Positions 24,561 through 39,300 of a stretch of DNA of 64,000 nt are shown piece after piece. The stretch comes from Aptenodytes patagonicus (Eukaryota > Chordata > Aves > Sphenisciformes > Spheniscidae), in assembly GCF_965638725.1 (NCBI RefSeq), contig NC_134959.1:7444417-7508416 (forward strand), read 5' to 3'. The notes under the pieces are model-generated. The model saw only the letters and a program-made list of their open reading frames with translations, was not told where the DNA came from and made no database searches. The first letter of the stretch is position 1. The number at the start of each line of letters is the position of its first letter. A program made the translations under genes and the position numbers.

Positions 24561-27500
24561 AGCACTCAGGTTTCATGTCTTCACTCTCCTTGCAAGTTTC
24601 CTCTTATTCTAGTAATGAGAGAAGAACTTCCCTTGTCCTAATATCCTGTCACCTTATTCACTGAACTCATTTCCACCTGGTTCTTGCACCTCACAAGTAA
24701 TGTTACAGCTTTTCCATTGTAAAAGCATAATCTCATTCTCTTAACCAGGCACCATCTTTCTCTTCTCCCATCACACATCACCTCTAATTTCTCTCCATTC
24801 ACTGAGTTATCTTCATGGGCAAATGTTAGGGCTCTCATTTATTAATTCTGCACTCATGGCAGCTTTTGACTTGATTAATGTCTTCCTCCTCGAACACTTG
24901 TCCTTGTTTTGCTTTTGATTTCATTATCTACTTCCACTCAACAATTTCCGATCTCTTCTAACATATTTTATTTTTTCTCACATCTTCTTTTATGAGGGAA
25001 AGCTATAACACAAAAATAAGCAAGATCTACTTCCAACATAATTCACTTTTATCCCCATTAGAGATAATAAAATGTCCTTCCTTAATTGAAATGAATGGCT
25101 TATGCCCTCAATGCACATCACACTATGTTTATATAATTTGATATATTACTTTTTAATTTTTTATTTGGTGCTGCAATGGATGGTGTGAATTATTGTATTG
25201 TTGTAATTATTGTATTCAGTTATTTCTACTAGATTCCTCTGCAAGCAAAAGCCTCCAGAGACTCAGAGTAGTTCACCACATTTCTATCCTGCACATATAC
25301 CCTAATTCAGGTAATTGGTTTTTCTTCAGTCTTACACAACCTATATCCCAAGCTGGCAGATTTTATATATATCTTCAATACATATATTTTGCCAGCCTAA
25401 AAACTAAACATGGCTTGTTCATGGCACTTGACAGCTGTTACTGAAACAAGACAGGAAGTTGGAAAGATGTTATGCTGGAGGCTTCTTGTGTTTAGTTTTG
25501 GATTACTCTCAAGTAAATCCTTCAGTGTTAATAAAATAATTTAGATTTCTCATGAAGCCTCCTTAGGCAATTTTTTTTAAAAGCAGTAATTCTGAAAAAG
25601 GATAAGTTGCCAGCACTGATATTTCTGAAACTGATTTATTTGCCCTTTCAAAAATCTTTTGCTAGTGTTTAGAAAGGGTGCAAGAAAACAATCATCATTA
25701 TAAAAAGTGTCTTCAGCTCTGCTTTCCTTTTGAAGTCATCATTCTAACCTAGTCCAAGGCCAAGTCTTGTTTACGTAAAATGTATAAAGTGTTACAGGTT
25801 AAATCTCCTGTCATACAAAATCATATGTGAAATATTGATTTGTTCTGTGCAAAACCATACATTTTACATAGGACCAAATCTGGAATATTTGCTAGAAGCC
25901 ATCTCATTGAAATCAGATAGGTTTTTAAGGGATTTAACCAAATTAGACATACAATGCTCAGCATTTCTGAAGATACTAACTTTCCACTGACAGCCAGCTT
26001 CTATTCCCAATTCATTATGCCTCAGGTTTTCAGGCCTAGGTATTTGAATTACTTGTATGTCATCTTTACTCTGACCAGAATTTGGAAAATGTGTACGTAG
26101 TTTTGTGACTACACAGAAATTAGTGGGATATATAAAAGATTTTTAATGAAACACATTGTTTCACAGTCCCCTTATGCTATTATAATGGCTTTGATCTGTG
26201 AGAAAAGTAATAAAACCAGAATCTGAATTGTTGAAAATTAATGCAGTTCTACTGTAGTTAATTTACATCTGCTTTAAGCTGTGTATTCACCAATAGTTAA
26301 ACCTATGCCATAGTCTGTTTAAAAAGTGGAATTAACGTTATCTAAATTTTAACCCTCAAATACTACTAATATTTAAAACGTAATAGTTAAGGCTTGTGCC
26401 TGTTTATATCAAATTGTTTTGTTTGAAAGAGATTGATAAAATCAAAATTTTTCATTTATAAACAGTCTTGTTTCATCTAAAACTGTTTATCCAGTTTTGA
26501 CATATTGCCAAACTGGCAATACTTATACAAACTGCTCTTATATACCCCAAACTCAGTGAAATTAATTTCCTATTAATTCTCATAATGACAATGAGTGTGT
26601 TAAGTACATTCAATAAGAACAAGTTAGGTTTGTTTTCAACTCTCCTAGAAGCACCTTGGCTCAGAGCAGAAAGCTTGTATGTCATCAAAAGGATCTTCCA
26701 AGCCGATTAATAGGGAAGGGCCATGCAAGTTTTTATGGCAGAGTGGACACAGCAACTGGTTTTCGCTCTGTTCAGCCGTTCACAAGAGTATGTCATAATG
26801 AAGCTAAAAACCATGGCTGAAGATTAATGAAGGCAAGCAGCATACGTTCTTCGCTCCTTAACTAGTCCTTTTCCACATTTAATTTGAGTGTATACCAAAA
26901 CTGACATACAACTAATAACTAAGAGGGAACAATCTTACGTAACTTTGTGTGATGCCCTCGTGTGACATGGCAACTAACTTTTCTTTTTGCTTTGTTGCTG
27001 TTAACATGCATTTCAGAAAGTGCCATCCAGCACTGACTGAAAAAAAGATGACTTTGTATAAGATATGATGCAGTGGTAATTAAGAGAAACCAGAATGTTA
27101 GACTGTGGGCTCAGATGCTGGCTGAAGATCACTCAGTCTAGCCACAAGTCTAAAAATGCACCACTGTATGGTAAAGCCGGAAAATCTCTAACATCTTGGC
27201 TTTTACTAACAAAAAAGAAGAAAGTTAAACTCATGGAAGACAGCTGTGATAATTTTGGTCATTTCCAGACATGTTAAATCTTCATTGTAGCAATTATTCT
27301 TTTAATTATCTTCTTAAACAGCTTCCATTTTAAAACATCATCCACCATGATTGGCTTTTCAAAAATTCATTTTAATCAGTAGGGGTCCAATTTAGGAAAG
27401 CACAAAAGTAGTTTTAGCTATTGAAGGCAATAGCTAAAACCGTTCTTAACTTCAGGCATGTATTAAGGCTTCAGTCTGGCCTCAGTCGTGGAACTAAAGA

Positions 27501-28009
27501 AGTTAGAATGATTTAGGCATAGAGTAAACTGGAACTGAAAAAATCTTGTATGTAGCTTTGCAGCCTCTCATCTTCTAAGAGAAGGTCTGTGAGAGCTGCA
27601 TTGTGGAGGGGCAGAAGAGAGGGTTGTCTAGGTGTCATAGGTAGAAACTGAGAAATGAAGATCTTCACATTTTCAGTTCAAAAAATTCCACAAAGACGCT
27701 GTCAGTAAGAGGCTGTAATAGCAAAGTTTTTGTATGAATAATATGGTGCATATTGTGAGCCTACCCAGGAAAAACAAGAAAAGCTATTAAAAGAAAAGTA
27801 AGTTTTGGACAGCTAGGGGGTATAATAGTACTCTCACACAGCTGTGTCAATGGGCTCAAAGCAAAGGCTTCTGCGTTGAGTTAAAATACACAGTATGTTG
27901 TTATGCTTAAGTGTATTTTTAAAAAAATCCATGATCTCAAGCTGTGTTTTCTATCTGGAAGCTAGAAAAGGTTGAGGAATAGGCTGCCAGGGAGCAGCAA
28001 GGGACAACT
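24561..28009. other. Intergenic, no gene seen
   Basis: AT-rich sequence with only short unrelated open frames. The one notable structure is a perfect hairpin at 27411-27440. Confidence 0.45.
27411..27440. repeat. Perfect 13-bp stem, 4-nt loop inverted repeat
   Basis: GTTTTAGCTATTG, loop AAGG, then CAATAGCTAAAAC: all 13 pairs match. The stem does not extend further. Confidence 0.9.
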
Positions 28010-28460
28010 GCTGCTTAAAGGACAAGGAGCCAAGCACGGTAACATAGCAGGCAGGGCAGAGGCCTCACCAGCCAGGGCTCAGTCCCATAATACATGACTG
28101 AGGTGAACAAGACAGGCCTGGGGATGCAACTGGGGTCAACCAGGAGTCCAGATCACCAGAAAAGGTCGTGGTGAGGCAGCAGGTCCAAGGTCAAGCTGGG
28201 AAGTCAATCCACCGATCAGGTTCAGTGATCAGCAGGCAAGCCCACAGCAACAAAACAGATCCAGCTGAGCTGGAGACAGGTACACATATGATATAGCTCA
28301 GACAAGGACTGAAAGTCCGGTCCTGAGCTTAAATGGAGCCGCTGGGCCCATGGTGCGAGGGTGTTGGTGGAGGCCCCAGGTTAGACTGGCCATGGCCAGT
28401 AAGGCCTATTGGTGCACAGAGGGCCCTGACACAGGCCACGTGTCAGGGGGACCCAAACTG
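28010..28460. repeat. GC-richer block, possible old interspersed repeat
   Basis: A 450-bp block clearly richer in GC than its surroundings, with many short reiterated purine-rich words (caggca, ccaggt, gatcag). It looks like a degraded interspersed element, but I cannot assign a family and see no terminal repeats. The plus-strand frame at 28350-28583 resembles no known protein. Confidence 0.3.
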
Positions 28461-31400
28461 CAGGAGGTTTTCTCTTTAAAGAAGCCCAGAAAAGTCATGC
28501 TTAGAGTTAACCAGAAGAGAAAACCACAAATAAGACCCACCTTTGACAGCTTTTTGCATAACACCTGTGCATGTTTGAAATAGATATCTGAAAGACTGGA
28601 AAAGAAGCACAAAAAGCGTTTTATTTGCCCTAGCAAGAGAGTTATGAGATCACACAAAATCTGTTCAAACCGTAGAGAAAATAGTCATTTCCAATAACTC
28701 ACATATGACGTTAACCATTCTGGTTTAGCACTGAGGCTCTGAATGGGTTAACAAGAATCTAGTTTGTTTCCATCAGATGCTTCCACAGCTATGCATCTTC
28801 AGAGGAAGTGAGAAGATAAATGGCATGATGTAGAACAGGACAGCTGGTTTGGATCCTTGTCCCCGTATAAGCTGAAAGAGCACTAGAACAATTATTCTTA
28901 CTGTAGGCATGGTCAGTCAGCCCATCATCACAAAGTTCACAGAAAGCATATATGTCTCTCAAGTATCTAGTGAACTACATACCTCCTGAGCATTGTCAGA
29001 GATGTCATTTATATTCCTATCCCGATTTATTTTCTTTTGTCATTATTCAGAAAGGAAATGAAAAAGACCAGCTTAATCTTTCATTAACATAGATTTTTCC
29101 CTGCTGTAGACTGTGAATTTGGGATATGACAGTCATCTATATGAATTTTTGCATCTTGCATCTGTGTACAACAACCTTTGAGAAGAATTCTGGGGGAATT
29201 ACTTACTTTTCCATTTTTATTTGTGTTGATGGAGTAATCTGTTATATATGTGCGGTCAGGTGTATTATTCAGGATAATGGGGAACTGCGATAGGTCAGGG
29301 AATGGAAAACAGACATCATGCAGGTATTGTGAGATGTGGGATCTCAATGCAGAGATTCCCCAGGAACTCTGCACGGTTAGTTCAGTTTCAGTTTTGGTGC
29401 AGCTTAGCAGTGACCCTGTTAGAAATAGGCTACATGCAGCCTCTTGGGGAGTCTCCACACTGTGTATCCCTGCTTCTGAGGGCTCTTGCTAGCTCAGACC
29501 CAGAGTACAGAAATCTACAAAAAATCCTTTTCCATCTGTTGTTTTGCCAGCCCAGAGACACAGCCATACAGGAAAAATGTCTAATTACAGAAATCTTTTC
29601 AGCTGGGGGCTGGGAGGTAGGCAGGTTTCCAGTGGCTCCTGTGACTTATCAGAACAGTGCAAACTTCAAAATTGAAATAGTCCTATAAGAGAAACTTTGC
29701 GTAGCACCTTCTGAGAAATGTGAGATAATAGATGCAAAAGAGAATTTCAAAACTGGTATCTAAGGAACAGGAATAAAAGAGAATATCCAACAAATAATTT
29801 ATGTGGTGGCCAGTTTTTCTGTCAGTTCTAAATGTAACTTGTCACATTGTATGACATTAGTTTTTTATTCATTTTCCATGGTTTTCTTCAGTGCTGATTT
29901 GAAGGTAATAAAAGGTTTTTCTTTCTTTTTGAATCATATGTCTGATTCTCAGGTTTTGTGCATAGATATTAATTTTCGTGTTTTATTGAACATTTCTGGA
30001 TAAACTGCTGTATTGCTATTCAAAGAGAAGAAGAACCTGAGTGCTACAGATTGTCTCTGACAAACCTGTACTGTAATACAGGGACTGACCTAATCCCTCA
30101 GTCATAGTTAGTGATAACTTTGGGCTACATTCTAATACCTTTATTTAACTGACACTACAGATAGCTACAGTTTTCTTAATATGCCTGCTCCTTGAATAAG
30201 GAGTTAGTCTGCCTGTGTAACAATGTGTATACGTGGATTCAGTATCTGGTCTTATAAGATAGATTGAAAATCCTATCTGAGGAGCAATCTATGACTGCAC
30301 TATTGAGACGTTACCATGTTAGATATGTGCCAAAGGCAGATCAGGTTCTTCTCTTGTTCCAACAGCAAAAGGAAGCAAATATTTTTCAATCAACTTCTGA
30401 ATGTTCGCTTTTCCTGATGGGCCCAGCTAGCTCAGCTTTTCAGCATACAGTGAAATTTCTATTCCTTTCCCAGTTTGTTCTGTTCCTTCTCTACATACCT
30501 AGATGGCACCCTCTGCATTGCTCAAGGTGCAGACACAAATTTAGAACCAACTTCATATTGTCAGGCAGGCAGACAATGTCTTATTTTCTTTCCTCTTGTA
30601 CCGCTTCAGAAAGGCCAGCAACAAGCCAACACAATGAAATCAAAATGAGTAATTACTACCTTACTAACACCCAATATGAACAGATGCAGAAGAGATAGTG
30701 ACTAAACCTAGGGAGACTAGGATGATGGCTCTTGGGTCAACTGATACAAGAGTGACATTTCTAAATTTATCTTCTCATGTGCACTGTGGAAGTTGGGTCT
30801 ACTAATTCAAGGTTAAGTTCTTAAAGGTATGTATCTGTGCCAGGTGCTCTGATTTCCAGTGACTACTTCTGAAAATTTTGTCTTTATTCGTTTTATGGGA
30901 AGCCTCTTTTCCCTCCTCTTGGCTGATAGTGAACTTCTCAGGATGGGGACTGTCTTTGGCTAGTGAGTAGATGATCTTAATGCAAGGTGATCTTACGTTG
31001 TAATGCAAACAACTAATGGTAAAAGTACTGCACTGGATACAACTCAAAAGCAAGAAACTAATTGTCAAAGTATCAGGAAAAAGTGTGGAAGCTCCTTTGT
31101 ACATATACTAATTTTTTCTTGTTTGGAATGCTTAGAGAAGAAAATTAAGCAATATAAATTAAGCAGTATTTTATAGTGGTATAACTGTGAATGCAGTTAA
31201 TTAGCACAGGGAAAAATGATCCTGAAAATAATGTTGGAAATGAAGTCTGGTTAAATAGATGATAATGCTTTTTCTGGCTGTGTGACAAGCTCCAGTACAA
31301 GATGTCTAGTCTGTAGATTCCACCACTGAGTAACTCATTGCCATAATTCATGTAAAACAATACAATTTTATCATTCTTCCAATAAAATTAACTACAACTG

Positions 31401-34400
31401 GGCTTGTAGTGCAGCATTTATGCTGGCCTCTATGCCCCAAAGGTCATTGTATTGTCTGCATAAAATGTTCGAGTCATATTTGAAAGAAGAGTAATGGGAT
31501 AAAAATGTCTTCGTTGGAAGTGTTTTCTTCCCTGGAGTGTAGGAGCTCGCGAGTACTTAACCATAGTACTGTAGCAGATGGTGAGCAGCCAAGCCACTAT
31601 AATGGGATGAGAATCTCTAATGTCAACGTTGGCTTCAGGGATGAAAAACAGTTTTTTAGAGAGAGAGGTCTTACTTTCATCTGCAGTGTAACAATGTGTT
31701 CAGCTGCATTGTAACTAAATGGTTTTATTTCCTACAGCAAATGAAGTGTCTATGTTAGGATAATAAGAACTACCATCGTTATGCATAAAAATCTGGTTCC
31801 GCTGAAGACTACTTAATTTCAGTGGGATCGAGGCTTCACCAGTCCATTTAAATGTCAAATCACAATAGCAGGCATTTGTGCTTTGAGCGGTATCAATAGC
31901 ATTCTGGATATTCAGTGTATTAGCACTGACAGCATCAAAATTAGATGTCATTGTGAATGGCAGTATATCAACGTTCACTATATGATTATCCTTGTGCCTA
32001 ATGACTCAGTTTAAAAGTGGGTCATAGTAGTTCTATGAGACAAATCATTCTTAAGCCTGAATCTATGCAGGTAGTATGGGAACAGAATCCTTTTTTCCCC
32101 AGAATAAACAATGCTAGAGGAGACAAGCTTATGCTGAGTCTTCATTCTACCATTTAGAGAAGAAACACAAAGTGGAATTCGTGCAAAAATATCACAAAAG
32201 TGGAGGCAGACTCAACTGCAGGCTGGTCTTGCTCCCTGCCAACCCAAACAGGGAGCACCGTAGTCACTTCAACACGGAGTTCACTCTCAGCTTGCTGAGT
32301 CAGCTAAGAGCAGGGCATCCACTGTCCTCTCTAGCAATACAGCAAACTGGGACTTTGGCTGTGAGAACAGTGTACATTGTGTAGAAGTGTTTTCTGAACA
32401 CTTCAGCTCTGCAGATAACAGAATTTACCTGCTATCCAGCTTAGACAGGTCATGTGGCATGTGTAACTATGTCCTCCCACTGGGAATATATTCTGTCCTG
32501 AATGACTGCTATTTTGCTCTTTGCCTACCAGCTGGAGTTGCTGTTTTCAGGCTAGGATAAAATGCTTTATTCCGGTTTTGCAGCAGAAATACCTGCATTC
32601 CCACATCCTATTACACTCACACATACATGCAGACACTTTCAGTGCTGCCTCTTTAGTTTAAGTCAGGGAATGAAGCATTCTAACATCAATATGCTCATAA
32701 CAACCAAAAAGTTATTATCAGTAATAAGAAGATATTTCTCTCTGTGCAAAGATTTTTGTGTGTTCACCAGCAAAATCACCTCTTACCTTAGTTTCTGAAG
32801 TGGTGGGAAAAGGAATTATGCTTGCTGGATGAAATCTGAAATGGTTACACTCTGAACCAGATGGGAGTCAAAGGACTGGAATGACAGGGTCAGGAGAGCA
32901 GAGACCATTCTGGTTTGGCATGAAAGAGGAGAGAGAGATGAGGGACATGGAAAACATCAAGATGTCTGAATAAACAAAAGGGCTAGACCTCAGCTGGAGT
33001 AAACCTGAGAAGATGCAATGAATTTAGTGAAATCTACTCCGGTTTACTCTAGGCCCACAGACTTTCCAGGGTTTGACTGATCTAAATCATATAGTGATTC
33101 TTTTAAAGTTTATCCCATCACTAATTATTTGGTATATGTAAGGGTCTGACATTCATTTTGTGAGGCTTTTTAAGAACTGATTTTACCAAGAAACCACAGG
33201 ATTCAGGGGAACATTTTTTAGACTGTTTGGTGTCAGCAGTGTTTTTTTCTCTTTGAGGTTTGCTTTGTACCACAGCTGTGGTTTTATTGGGAAAAGTCTT
33301 CACGTAGCATCTGTTTTTTCATTGCCTGTTCCTGGTGATGTTTGCTGGAAAAAGTTGCAAGTGAAAAGTGTGTGCCCTCTCAGGAACCTTCCCCCAATCT
33401 TGTTAGAGTGCAGGTATGCTACCCAAATCCTACTCAGAGCTCTGATTTTATAAATAGTGGCCAAAGTACAAAAGACAAAACATAAACAAACCTGAATATA
33501 AGTCTAAAAGCTATAAACCCAAACAGTCCATAAATCAAATGATAAGATTCCACAAGATGAAGAATTCATGAATAACAAGCATGTAAGTTCACTTGGTAGC
33601 ATGTTGGAAATGTGCCACCTCCTGCAATTGGTAATCAAATCCACCTGAACTAGTGGTTTATGACTTAAATAATGTGAAATATTTTCCATCTACTGTATTA
33701 GATGCTAGATTAGAGAAATCAAAAAGAAAGGTTTAACTACTCAAGAAAAGAAGAGAAAGTTGTGTTTTCACAGACGTTTCCTTTGCAGTAAATCAATGTT
33801 TGCCTCCTTTTAGTGTCCTCTTCACTTATGGGGGAGGAGGTTACCTTTCATTTATCAGACACAGCAAGATATTTCTGCTCTTGGAAATGTTGCCATGAAC
33901 TAGATGTGTCTCAAATGGAGTCTAATTTCTCATTACCTTTCTAACCTTTCAGCCTTTGCTGATTCCAGAATGAGGAATTTTGAAATATAAGTTCAGAAGC
34001 AAACTGCATCCTTTCAACAGCCCTCTCTATTTAGTCAGATAAGAACATCTGTGCAATTTTAAGGGAAACCTTCCAAAGTGTTAGTGATCCACTGATTTTT
34101 TTTCAGTTGGCAGCTGACATAAATAAACCCAGGTCTGGACCCAAATGCATGTTTTCTTGAGACTTCATTTTTTCTTTAGTTTCTAAATTTTTGCTTGTTG
34201 GTGAGAGATAAAAACCTGTCTGTAGAGGAATACATCTTATGGCTTAACTTTATCATCATGCGAAACTAGATGAAGTGCCCCTAACATAATGTAGATGAGA
34301 TGCTGAGCACAACTCATTCATAAAAGTTGCAAGTCTCCAAAAGAAGGCTGCAGTGTTATTCTTAAAATTCATTGCTCTGTCAAGTCCATTAATTAGTCCT

Positions 34401-35700
34401 CTGAATGAATGCAATTGTTAACACAGTATATTGTTCGCTGTATTCAGGAACAGAACTGAAGCCATATTAAAATCTCCCATCATGATAGCAAAATTTAAGG
34501 AGCTGATGCTGTGAGCTTCAAACCACGTCAACCTCTAAGAATTGGACACTGCCAGTGGTTGTCTTAGATAACCATAAGAAAACGTGGTATCGTGCGTATC
34601 ACTGTATGGTAACAATTGTTTATTGCTGATTTTTTGCTTATAACTAGCACATTTTACTTAGCTATTTATTCAAATAGTTTGATTTAAGTAAACCCTTTAA
34701 TTAGATTCAAGTCTGAATTAGGTTTAAGTGCCTCACATTTCCGGATGTTAGTTTTCCAGTGAACTGAATAAAAATTTTAAATGGTACGCTTTGAATAAGA
34801 TAGAGGCACAGGGTGGAAGCTTGCTCAGGATCCTTCAAAATAGCTGCACTTTTACACAATGATAGGAAAAAGCATTATTCCCTATGTGTAAAGAACTGAC
34901 TACAAAATGTATTCTTTTGAAAATATGAGAAAAATAATAAAAAAATTCCTCCTGCAAATTTTCCAAAAAAGGAAAAGTAATAGCATGCTACAAGCTGTTT
35001 TAAATGTTGTTGCTTGGTGTTTTCTTAGACCTCTTAGAAGATTCAGTAGGGGGAGATGAGAGGGAGCAAGTTGCCTGAAAACAGTTACAGTAACTCCAGA
35101 TCTGAAGTAGTATTTAAATTGAGCAAAAGATCTGTAACACGTAGCCTGTTTTAGCATTTAGCAGTGACCATCAGCTGTCTTTGGAAAGGGACGTGATATA
35201 AAGGATGATGTAATACAAAGTAAATTTGTATAAATTACTTTCTAGTAAAAAACCCTACATCAAAGCAAATCTCATAGCATGCCAAATGCTCAATCCAAAC
35301 CCAAACTATTGTTTCACTTTCTTGGGTTCTGGAAGCATATTTCCCAACAATTAATTTATATCTGTAAGTACTGAATACTATATAAACACAAACTTGTTCT
35401 ATTTAATTGAGACATGGTATCACTTTCCCCTGCAATTTTTATTTTAATTTCATGGCTTTTTCATGGTTTTCTAGAAGAGTGCTGCTGAGCATTGGGAGAA
35501 GCATCAGAGGAATGGCATAAATCAAGACTGTCGTTATATTCCTTTAATTCCAAACATCAGGTTTAAAAAAAAAAAGAAAAAGAAAAGCAAGCTCCTTATC
35601 TGTGTGGTGGTGTGGTGGGCTCAGATCAGGTCAGACTAAAAGCCCACTGGGCTTCCTTTGCTCTTGTCCTCTATAGGACTAAATTTCTTGCTTTTCCCTC
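28461..35700. other. Intergenic, no gene seen
   Basis: AT-rich, with no recognisable exon. Open frames of 100-144 codons at 29084-29458 (minus), 29302-29688 (plus), 30264-30698 (plus) and 31715-31978 (minus; 88 codons) show no family motif and no splice context that would support them. Confidence 0.45.
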
Positions 35701-35704
35701 TTTT

Positions 35705-35725
35705 TATATATATATATATATATAT
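35705..35725. repeat. (TA)n microsatellite
   Basis: An uninterrupted TA run of 21 nt, following a run of T. Confidence 0.95.
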
Positions 35726-36174
35726 GCTGGGAGGGGGTCAGCCAGGTAGCATCTCTTCCCAGGCCTGCACACCATCTCGGTGAACTTAAAATTATGTCAG
35801 CATCTTCAGGAACTAGAGACCTAGAAATATCTTTGAGTTGAGCAAACCTGTCAGCTCTGCTCTGGACCAAGCCCTTAAATGGCTATCGTGTGCTTTTAGC
35901 CGCCTTAGTCTCCCAATGAACTTTTTTTTCTTCTCACACAGTCTCTTCAGCTCATAGTAAAAGGATCACAGATATAATCAGAATTTTCATATCTAAATGT
36001 TTTTTACTCATCGTTTGAAAGAAAATCAGCAACAACTGAAAGATAATAGCTTCTGGTAGATGCTGAAGAACAGAACAAGCATAGTGATGCATTCCAAGAA
36101 TAATCAACTGCCAAAATTATTTTATATGCAGGGACTTTCTGAGCCAGAGGATCATCTTTGTGTTTAAAAGCCTT

Positions 36175-36370
36175 TATTAGATGTTTCTTCAATGAATTTC
36201 TTCAATCCCTTGCAAGCCTTTGCAATCTTCCAGCATCCACAACATCCTGTGGCAAGAAATTCCATGAGGTAGTCTGTTAGTCTGATGATTGTGCTGCTAT
36301 TGTGTTTCTACAATGCATGGAAATTAACAACTCTGTTATACTTTCCTGCCCATTATCTTAGCACAGGAAA
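36175..36370. repeat. Possible old CR1/LINE 3' fragment
   Basis: The plus strand reads agcatccacaacatcctgtg followed by gcaagaaattccatgagg, wording often seen in old CR1 copies (reverse complement of a 'tggaatttcttgccacagga'-like stretch). It is short and diverged; the family is a judgement by eye. Confidence 0.4.
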
Positions 36371-39300
36371 CCACTCAGATATTGCTCAAAGCACTAAGCT
36401 AGGTTCTTGACTGATACAAATTGAAATCAATGGAACTAGGATAATTTATGAAATAGTATGATGTTACTGCTGTGCAAGAGCAGTCCTGAGTTTGAGATTG
36501 AGGTCAAATTTTGCCATCTGTCCACACAATTTACCTACAGAAATTGCTATTAGATTGGCTTCGTGAGGACCCTGCTGGTACTCCCAGGAGGAAATAATTG
36601 GGTGAGTCCTCTACTGTAGAGAGTGCTGACCTGCTGTCAGGACTGTGCCTTGCCTGCTGATCTAATCTATCCTGTCTGACTTTGCAGTGCTTTCAAATGG
36701 CAAATAGACAGGACATAAGGTGACCCAAAGTCTTTCTTAAAAGACCCCAGAATTTTTCACCCTAAGGACATATGACATCTGTAGAAAGTCTGCATTCTGG
36801 TTGCTTGACAGTGGGAAAAAGAACATGTGGAGCTGAGTCCTGGGAGCACTTCAGGCTACAGTATTCTTAGTATCTCTCAGATCTTACAGGTAAGTATAGA
36901 AATGCATCCCATTGCACAGAACTCCTCCTTTCTACTCTGGTTTCTTTAGGATGGAACTTCCATTTCATCCTCATTATATACATTTAGAATGTAATTTTAT
37001 GTGCAGGAGTCTTAAGGCCTTGAGAAGGTCCTTTATCAGGGCAGATTCTGTGAGAAGCTTCTCAAGGGCTCTCTTAGAAAGAACTTATGCATGAGACCAA
37101 TGCAGATAGCCTTTCTAAATGGAGTTAGAAGTGGGAAGAGTGTATCAGAGTGGGCATCTTTTGAACAGCCCATACTTAAAGGATTTCATGCAGGACTGCA
37201 TAATTTATGGATACCTCACTGCCAGTAGTACTTTGGTTGCAGCAGCAATATGCTTAATGCTGGCTAACTGCCCAAGGATGTAGCCTTCTTTCTGGGCAAA
37301 TTTTGCAGCCTGCAACCATGTCTTGAAGCAGCTATTGACCTGAATCTTAGCTGATTGAAAACTTACCTCAGCATGTACCTTTTAGCCTGGAAGTTCTGCC
37401 TTCTATCTTCCAGAAACTCAGCACATATGTCCCACCTATCTTGCTTCCTCCCAGTTTTAATTGCTTTTAATTCCAAGTATCAGATCATCTTTTCCCCTTA
37501 TTTTCTCAGCAGACAGTTATTCATGGAAAAAAATGTTCCTGGTGTCTGGCTGTGGGGTGGATCATATTCCAAATACAAAGGATGACCTAGTTTTGGTATG
37601 TGATGTGGCAGTTTTCCTCAACTCTGACTGTATTTCAGTAGCACTTAGCACCCTCACCTAACTCCTGCCCACAAACTGTTTGCCACTACAGGAGTGTTCA
37701 TTTTCAGTATAAAAATATCCCTAACAAAATGACAGATTACCCACATTACTGCTTTTTAATGAAGCAGACTCTTTAATGTAAAATAATCAGTGTGGTTTTC
37801 GGTTTGGCTCAGAGGTGGCTTACAATAAAAAATTGAGTAGTAAAATGGTAGGTCAGAGTAATGCTAGAGTAATACCAAATTGTGCATGCCTATCACATTT
37901 TATTCTTGTACTTGAAGGATTGCTCTGTTTTCACTTATAGCAGGGCCTGTTTACCCCATTGGGAAATGTCCATTCCAGGTTCTATCTGTGCTGATTTTCA
38001 GAGGACTGAAATTATAGCTTGGCTCTCATTTGTGATCGTAACTTGTATTTTTAGTTAAACATGGGCAGTTCGTATGTTCAACTCCGGACACCTTTGGTAA
38101 TGCTTCCTGTGGCAGACAAGACAGAGGCTTTCATGACGCTTTGGATGCCCTTACTGACAGAGTGCTCAGTGACAGTCCTGGAAGACAACGTGTAAATGAT
38201 GGAACGCCAGTTGTTGCTTACTTGTGCTTATGAATGTCAGTTACAGGGATTTCATGGAGCTTATCTCTCTTGAACAATCAATATATTCTAGAACCCACCA
38301 AAATATTGACGTAGGGGATGCAGTTACAGAGCTTGTCATGCAGGCCCTAAAAAGTCATGGCCAACTGTCTAAACTGTTTCTGACTTGAAAACCTATTCTA
38401 CTTCTTGAAAAGGGGCTAGGTCGGTAGTTTCATGTCCAGTCCTCAAAAGTACTGAGTACTTCCAGTTAGTATCTAGGATCCCTTCTATTCTCTGTTTGCG
38501 TGCAAATGAAGTTCAAACTGCTCAGAAATATGCAAGACCAAATCTTAAATTATAGCCTCCCCTCATCAATTAATACCTGCTGGCAATGTCTTCAGGCTGA
38601 GCGTACATCTTTTGAAGGCAGCACGAGGTCTATGTACTTCTTAAGGTCTTCATAAGCCCTCTGTTTTTCACTCAGTTGCTACCCCTGTTGGAAGTGTCAC
38701 CCTTTTGGAGCAACAAGAAGGTGTGTCTGTCTCATTTCACAAAGCCTTTAACAGGGGATCTTCTGTTAGTGCTAAGACTTTTAGTTCTTCTAGCTTCACT
38801 GACCTGGCCTAGATTAATTGTAATGATAATGAGAAGCATGTTTTGAAGGTTACCATCCAGGTGGCAGAATAGATTTTTGTTTATTATGAGCTGATAAATC
38901 AGCTATTATTTAATTTACACAACAGCTGCAAAAGTAATTACCTGGATATATTGAATGGTTATGTCTAATGAAGGTGGATTTCTAATGACAGCTACATTCT
39001 GAAGTTCTTACTCATAAAGCAGTAACCAGAGCTCTGAAAATTTAGGACAACTTTAGAGGAACCATCTTGTGAAAGCTGTCTTAAAGAATAAATTCTGTTC
39101 AAAGTCATTCAGTGGGAAACACTCTAATTTTTTGCTTCTTCTTCAGATATATGTGCATTATTAAGTGGAGGAAGGACAAAAATTAGGTTAAATTATTGTC
39201 CGTATGAGGACTAATATGTCATGCACATTGCTGAATGATGTAAATGCAAGAAAAATAGTACAATTTTATTTATTCAGATGGGAAGAAAGCAAAATAGTTG

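Noticed and set aside
30264-30698. 144-codon plus-strand frame, the longest in the right-hand region
   Set aside because: No family resemblance or conserved motif, and a length that can occur by chance in 46 kb read in six frames.
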